Source: Streptomyces hawaiiensis (GTDB lineage: Bacteria > Actinomycetota > Actinomycetes > Streptomycetales > Streptomycetaceae). From it: DNA of 64,000 nucleotides. The stretch lies in NCBI RefSeq assembly GCF_004803895.1, contig NZ_CP021978.1, positions 6,076,001 through 6,140,000 of the forward strand, in the 5' to 3' direction. The notes under the pieces were generated by a model that worked only from the letters and a program-made list of their open reading frames with translations, was not told the DNA's origin and did not search any database. Numbering within the stretch: position 1 is the first letter of the stretch; every line of letters starts with the position of its first letter. This document shows, in pieces, positions 60,537 through 64,000 of the stretch. A program made the translations under genes and the position numbers.

Positions 60537-61856
60537 TCAGGGGACCGGACGGAAGTACTTCCGCAGTGCCCAGGCCGCGAGTCGCCGGCCCGTGGCGGCT
60601 CCCGCCTCGTCGGCCGTCCGGGTGTGGATCCCGCCCCAGATCCGGGCGTCGACGACGTCCCGCTCGTACGCGTGGGCGTAGCGGTAGTGGCGGGTCGTAC
60701 CGGTGGTGGCCGACCGGATGCGCAGGTCGACCTCAGGGGTGCCGAGGATCCCGGTCAGCATGCGCATCAGCGCGCCGCCCATGGTGGCGTGGCCGCTGAG
60801 GTAGTCCGGATGTGACGGGGTGTCGAGCAGCGGCTCCCAGCCCCGGTCCGGCCGGGTCGCCGGGTTGCCGTCGCTGTCCGCCTCCCGGATGGCGGTGACA
60901 GGGCGCCAGGTGCCGTAGTGCAGTTTGGAGTCCCAGGCGGTGATGACGGCGTCCGCCTGGACCGTGTTGGCCGCCGCGTACAGGCGCGCCGTCTCGGCGA
61001 TGCCGAGTCCGTGCCGGGTGGCGTGGTCGCCCAGGGCCTCCTGCAGGTCCGGGGCGACGAAGTACAGCGCGGTGTCCGTCTGTTCGGGGGTCCGGCGCGA
61101 GCCGGTCAGCCCTCCGTAGTACGCCAGTTCATTGAGGTCCTTCGCGTACCGGGCCGAGCGGAGGGAAGGCGGCGGGCCGGGGCGGAACTGGTGCGGGGAA
61201 TCCAGCAGCAGGGGCCGGACCCTGCCGACCCAGGCCGTGGTGAAGGGCTCGTGGCCGGGAGGAGTGGGCCGCCAGACGCCGGGTCGCGGGCGGGCGGGAA
61301 AGCGCACCGACGCGCCGCGGCCGTCACCGCGGCGCAGGCCGATGACGTGGTCGGCGGCGAGCTTCCCGAACGCGATGCCCTCCTCCTCGGCCTCGCCGTC
61401 GGGGATCTGCGCGAGGGTGCCGGTCAGGGCGGTGTCCAGCCGGGGCGCGGCCCCGGGGAAGCGATGGCGCAGCACCTGGTGCGCCGCCGAGGCGGCGGCC
61501 GCCGCGGACGAGGCCGTACGAGGTGCCCGCTCGTCCCACTGGTACGGGGTGAAGCGGCCCGTGACGCCGACGACGGCGTTGTAGACGGCGGTGGAGACGT
61601 AGGACTGAAGGATGAACAGCTCGGCCGGGGACGGGCGGGCCTCGGCCTTGATGATGGCATCCGCCGTGTGCATCCACTCGACGACGACCGACGCGCCCCC
61701 TTCCTCCGGGGCGGCAGGCCCGGCCCCGGACGCCGCTCGCGCGCTACCCCCGGGCCCGGCACTCGCGTGAGCTCCCGGCAGCGCGAGCGCGAGCACCCCG
61801 CAGGCCAGACCCGTCACCGCCGCTCGTGTCGCAGACCAGGCACGTCGGTTCCGCAC
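60537..61856 (-). CDS. vanadium-dependent haloperoxidase-like phosphatase (PAP2 family)
   Basis: A 439-residue secreted protein. An N-terminal signal (VRNRRAWSATRAAVTGL...) precedes a helical domain. The three active-site blocks of the vanadate-haloperoxidase/PAP2 fold are present: KLHYGTWRPVTAI, HPDYLSGHATMGG and RIWGGIHTRTADEAG. Vanadium haloperoxidases oxidise halides with peroxide, but related bacterial proteins may be phosphatases. The GTG at 61856 has GGGAGGAGC upstream. It lies between the importer operon and the PucR regulator, with no evident partner. Confidence 0.88.
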   Translation of the reverse strand: MRNRRAWSATRAAVTGLACGVLALALPGAHASAGPGGSARAASGAGPAAPEEGGASVVVEWMHTADAIIKAEARPSPAELFILQSYVSTAVYNAVVGVTGRFTPYQWDERAPRTASSAAAAASAAHQVLRHRFPGAAPRLDTALTGTLAQIPDGEAEEEGIAFGKLAADHVIGLRRGDGRGASVRFPARPRPGVWRPTPPGHEPFTTAWVGRVRPLLLDSPHQFRPGPPPSLRSARYAKDLNELAYYGGLTGSRRTPEQTDTALYFVAPDLQEALGDHATRHGLGIAETARLYAAANTVQADAVITAWDSKLHYGTWRPVTAIREADSDGNPATRPDRGWEPLLDTPSHPDYLSGHATMGGALMRMLTGILGTPEVDLRIRSATTGTTRHYRYAHAYERDVVDARIWGGIHTRTADEAGAATGRRLAAWALRKYFRPVP

Positions 61857-61956
61857 GTGAGCTCCTCCCGCCGATGGCACACCGGAAGAACCGTGACCGG
61901 CCGCGGCCACCGAGGTTGGGGGGCCGTCCTGAAACCGCCCGTTCGGGCGAGGGTTC

Positions 61957-63255
61957 TCACCCGGACGGCCCTGGGGTCTCGCCGGGGGCGAGCCGAGCCC
62001 CTTTCAGAGCCATGTGCAGCAGCAGGCGGTCCTCGCCGTCGTCCAGGTCGAGGCCGGTGAGCTTCTCGATCCGGGACAGGCGGTAGTACAGGGTCTGGCG
62101 GTGGATGCCCAGCTCGGCGGCGGCCCGGGCGGCCTGGCCCGCGCAGTCGAGGTAGACCTCGGCGGTACGGGCCAGGTCGTGGTGGACCGGGGCGAGCAGC
62201 GTGCGGGCGACGGGGTCGTGGGCGACTTCCGGGGGCAGGGCCGTGAGCAGCCGGAACGGCCCGATCGACGCCCACTGCGCGACCGGCCCGAACCGCGCCT
62301 CGGCCAGCGCCGCCCGGGCGGCCGCCGACGCCTCCCACCAGGCGGTCGCCAGGCCGGCGAGGCCGGAGCGGGGGGTGGCGATACCGGCGGCGGGGCTCCC
62401 GGCTGCGCCCGAGGCGCCGTCCGTGCCGGCGGTGGTGGCTCCGCTCGAACCGCTGCCGCCCGACCCCTGCGCAGTCGCGCTCGCCGGTCCGCTCCCCCCA
62501 CGCGCCCGCTCCAGCAACCGCCCCGCCGCCGTCGTCGCCGGTGTCAGGACGTCCGGGGAGCGCAGGCGGATCAGGACCGCCAGGCACTGGGCCGTCGCCC
62601 CCCACGGCAGGGTGCACAGGGCCGTCGCGCCCGGGACCGCGCGGACCGACGGGGCGTCGTCGGGGTCGGCCGAGGGCCAGGGGGCGACGCACATCAGGGC
62701 ATGGAGGCCGTCGGCGCGGGGGCCGAGAGCGGTGCGGAGCTCGGCGATGGCCATGTCGCCCTGCCAGCCGCGCTCGGCGGTGAGGACCGCCCTCAATTCG
62801 CGGCTGAGGTCGGCGCCGTGCTGGGCCTCGTCCGCGAGCAGGGCACCGATGCGGGCCGTGACCTGCATGGCCGCGGCGAGCTGGGGTTCGCTCGGGCCGG
62901 GATCGTCGTCCAGGAGCCAGACGTAGCCGTGCACCACGCCCCGGTGCCGGACGGGGAGGCAGATCCGGCCCCGGTAGACCCCGGCCTCCGGTGTCGGGGG
63001 GATACGGACCGGGCCCGCCGCCCGGGTGATGCCGAAGCCCTCGAACCACGCCCGGACCGCCGCCGTCGAGCGGCGGGTGAGGATCGAGCGGGTGCGCACG
63101 GGGTCCAGGGCCGACGGATCGAGGTCGCCCTCACTGTCGTACGCCCCGAAGGCGATCAGCTCGAAGTCCCGGTTCTCCAAGGTCGCGGGCGCGCCGAGCA
63201 GCTCCGAGATCTCGTCGACCAGCTCCTCGTAGTCGCCCCTGTGTTCCGACGTCAC
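61957..63255 (-). CDS. PucR-family regulator (proline-catabolism activator candidate)
   Basis: A 432-residue transcription factor. The N-terminal part is a GAF/PucR-like region. A Gly/Ser/Ala-rich linker sits at about residues 255-295. The C-terminal PucR helix-turn-helix is ARAAAELGIHRQTLYYRL, followed by RIEKLTGLDLDD. It is divergent from the proline dehydrogenase gene, and in mycobacteria a PucR-type protein (PruC) controls that enzyme, so a proline-sensing role is likely. The GTG at 63255 is used; a GTG at 63273 is an alternative. The ribosome site is weak. Confidence 0.85.
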   Translation of the reverse strand: MTSEHRGDYEELVDEISELLGAPATLENRDFELIAFGAYDSEGDLDPSALDPVRTRSILTRRSTAAVRAWFEGFGITRAAGPVRIPPTPEAGVYRGRICLPVRHRGVVHGYVWLLDDDPGPSEPQLAAAMQVTARIGALLADEAQHGADLSRELRAVLTAERGWQGDMAIAELRTALGPRADGLHALMCVAPWPSADPDDAPSVRAVPGATALCTLPWGATAQCLAVLIRLRSPDVLTPATTAAGRLLERARGGSGPASATAQGSGGSGSSGATTAGTDGASGAAGSPAAGIATPRSGLAGLATAWWEASAAARAALAEARFGPVAQWASIGPFRLLTALPPEVAHDPVARTLLAPVHHDLARTAEVYLDCAGQAARAAAELGIHRQTLYYRLSRIEKLTGLDLDDGEDRLLLHMALKGARLAPGETPGPSG

Positions 63256-63446
63256 CCGGGCATTGTCGCGCACTTCCCGGAGCCCTTCATACATCTGTCT
63301 GAGATCTGCGGCACGGATGCGTGACAGCTGTCGATGGCAGACGATCGGGAGGATCCTTAGGTTTCACGGTGGTTCTCCGTGCCGTACCCGACGCGTCAGA
63401 CGCGCGGGGTCCGGCCTTCACGTTGCTTGTGCTCTGGAGGTGCCCC

Positions 63447-64000
63447 GTGCTGGGTCCCGTGATTCTCGCCGCGTCGCGCAGCGACCGGATGCGACGCCTG
63501 GTCTCGGCGGCCCCGGTGACCAAGCAGGTCGTCGACCGCTTCATCCCGGGCGAGGACGTCGACGACATCGTCCCCGTCGTCCGGGACCTCGCGGACGACG
63601 GCCTCGAGCTGACGATGGACGTCGTCGGCGAGGACATCACCAACCCCACGCAGGCCGCCGCCGCCCGGGACGCCTACCTGGAGCTCGTCGACCGCCTCAA
63701 GCCGCTGGAGCTCGGCACCCGCGCCGAGATGTCGGTCAAGCTGTCGATGTTCGGACAGGCCCTCCCGTCACCCACCACCGCCCTGTTCGAAGGGCCCTGC
63801 GGGCCCACCCGCACATTCCAGGACGGCCACGAGCTGGCCCTGAAGAACGTCCGCCCGGTCGTCGAGGCCGCCGCCGAGATCGGCACCACGGTCACGCTCG
63901 ACGCCGAGGACCACACCACCCTCGACTCGATGTTCGCCATCCACGAGGAACTGCGGAAGGACTTCCCGCAGACCGGCTGCGTCATCCAGGCGTACCTCTT
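63447..64000 (+). CDS. proline dehydrogenase (partial, 3' end cut by window)
   Basis: The first 184 codons of a proline dehydrogenase, a flavoenzyme oxidising proline to pyrroline-5-carboxylate. The start GTG has GGAGGT five bases upstream. The segments DVVGEDITNP, GTRAEMSVKLSMFG, TVTLDAEDHTTLDSMF and CVIQAYLF match the family. Residues about 108-126 (SPTTALFEGPCGPTRTFQD) are extra compared with my memory of Streptomyces homologues. The gene runs beyond the right edge. It is divergent from the PucR regulator, its likely activator. Confidence 0.93.
   Translation, partial: MLGPVILAASRSDRMRRLVSAAPVTKQVVDRFIPGEDVDDIVPVVRDLADDGLELTMDVVGEDITNPTQAAAARDAYLELVDRLKPLELGTRAEMSVKLSMFGQALPSPTTALFEGPCGPTRTFQDGHELALKNVRPVVEAAAEIGTTVTLDAEDHTTLDSMFAIHEELRKDFPQTGCVIQAYL

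Overview
The window is a GC-rich piece of core chromosome from a Streptomyces-type actinomycete. The signs are very high third-position GC, many GTG starts and a few TTG starts, 4-bp ATGA/GTGA stop-start overlaps, TTA leucine codons almost absent (one in the whole window), and dispersed GC-rich palindromes of the kind scattered through Streptomyces intergenic DNA. From memory, the order gcvT - oligopeptide ABC operon - cysteine desulfurase/mnmA - ligA - gatCAB - ilvB/ilvN/ilvC - serA - proline dehydrogenase is the conserved neighbourhood also found in S. coelicolor. No rRNA, tRNA, CRISPR, phage or insertion sequence was recognised.

Layout. 1-4.2 kb: gcvT (minus) behind a tandem glycine riboswitch, a P-loop protein, and two SseB-like proteins separated by a dispersed repeat. 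4.5-10.7 kb: a five-gene oligopeptide ABC importer in the unusual order permease, binding lipoprotein, permease, ATPase, ATPase, closed by a 13-bp terminator stem. 10.7-15.4 kb: a TRIC-type membrane protein that overlaps a convergent esterase tail-to-tail, a thioesterase-like protein, a low-complexity lipoprotein, and a TetR gene with two small membrane proteins. 15.5-18.6 kb: cysteine desulfurase, a Tat-type amidase and mnmA. 18.6-25.2 kb: hydrolase, DUF427, methyltransferase, LOG-like protein, SDR, MetE-like protein and ligA. 25.4-28.9 kb: an intact GGDEF-EAL membrane protein carrying the only TTA codon, then a TetR/DUF4267 pair with a twin-palindrome operator. 28.9-32.6 kb: gatC, gatA, a 79-aa protein and gatB. 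32.6-44.2 kb: methyltransferase, MMPL transporter, GNAT enzyme, small membrane and soluble proteins, a 1010-aa AAA-LuxR regulator, a sugar-dehydrogenase-like lipoprotein, an aldo/keto reductase and a D-2-hydroxyacid dehydrogenase. 44.3-53.3 kb: a second c-di-GMP protein with an intact GGDEF and a decayed EAL, then ilvB (leader peptide plus attenuator), ilvN, ilvC and serA. 53.4-64 kb: an MFS exporter with its divergent TetR gene, a peptide/metal-type ABC import operon with one fused permease and a Zur/Fur-like box at its promoter, a vanadium-haloperoxidase-like protein, and a PucR regulator divergent from a proline dehydrogenase that runs off the window.

Functional links. The desulfurase can supply sulfur for MnmA tRNA thiolation. 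GatCAB makes Gln- or Asn-tRNA by transamidation. IlvB, IlvN and IlvC form the branched-chain amino acid branch under an Ile/Leu/Val-coding leader, and SerA starts serine synthesis. Two c-di-GMP proteins 20 kb apart show complementary states: one could keep both activities, the other appears to be cyclase-only.

The most interesting items are the metal-box-controlled importer with the fused permease, the ilvB leader peptide and attenuator, the single TTA codon beside the GGDEF motif, a dispersed repeat captured in frame inside a PAS domain, a possible second in-frame insertion in proline dehydrogenase, and a His-rich ORF coupled to the second c-di-GMP gene.
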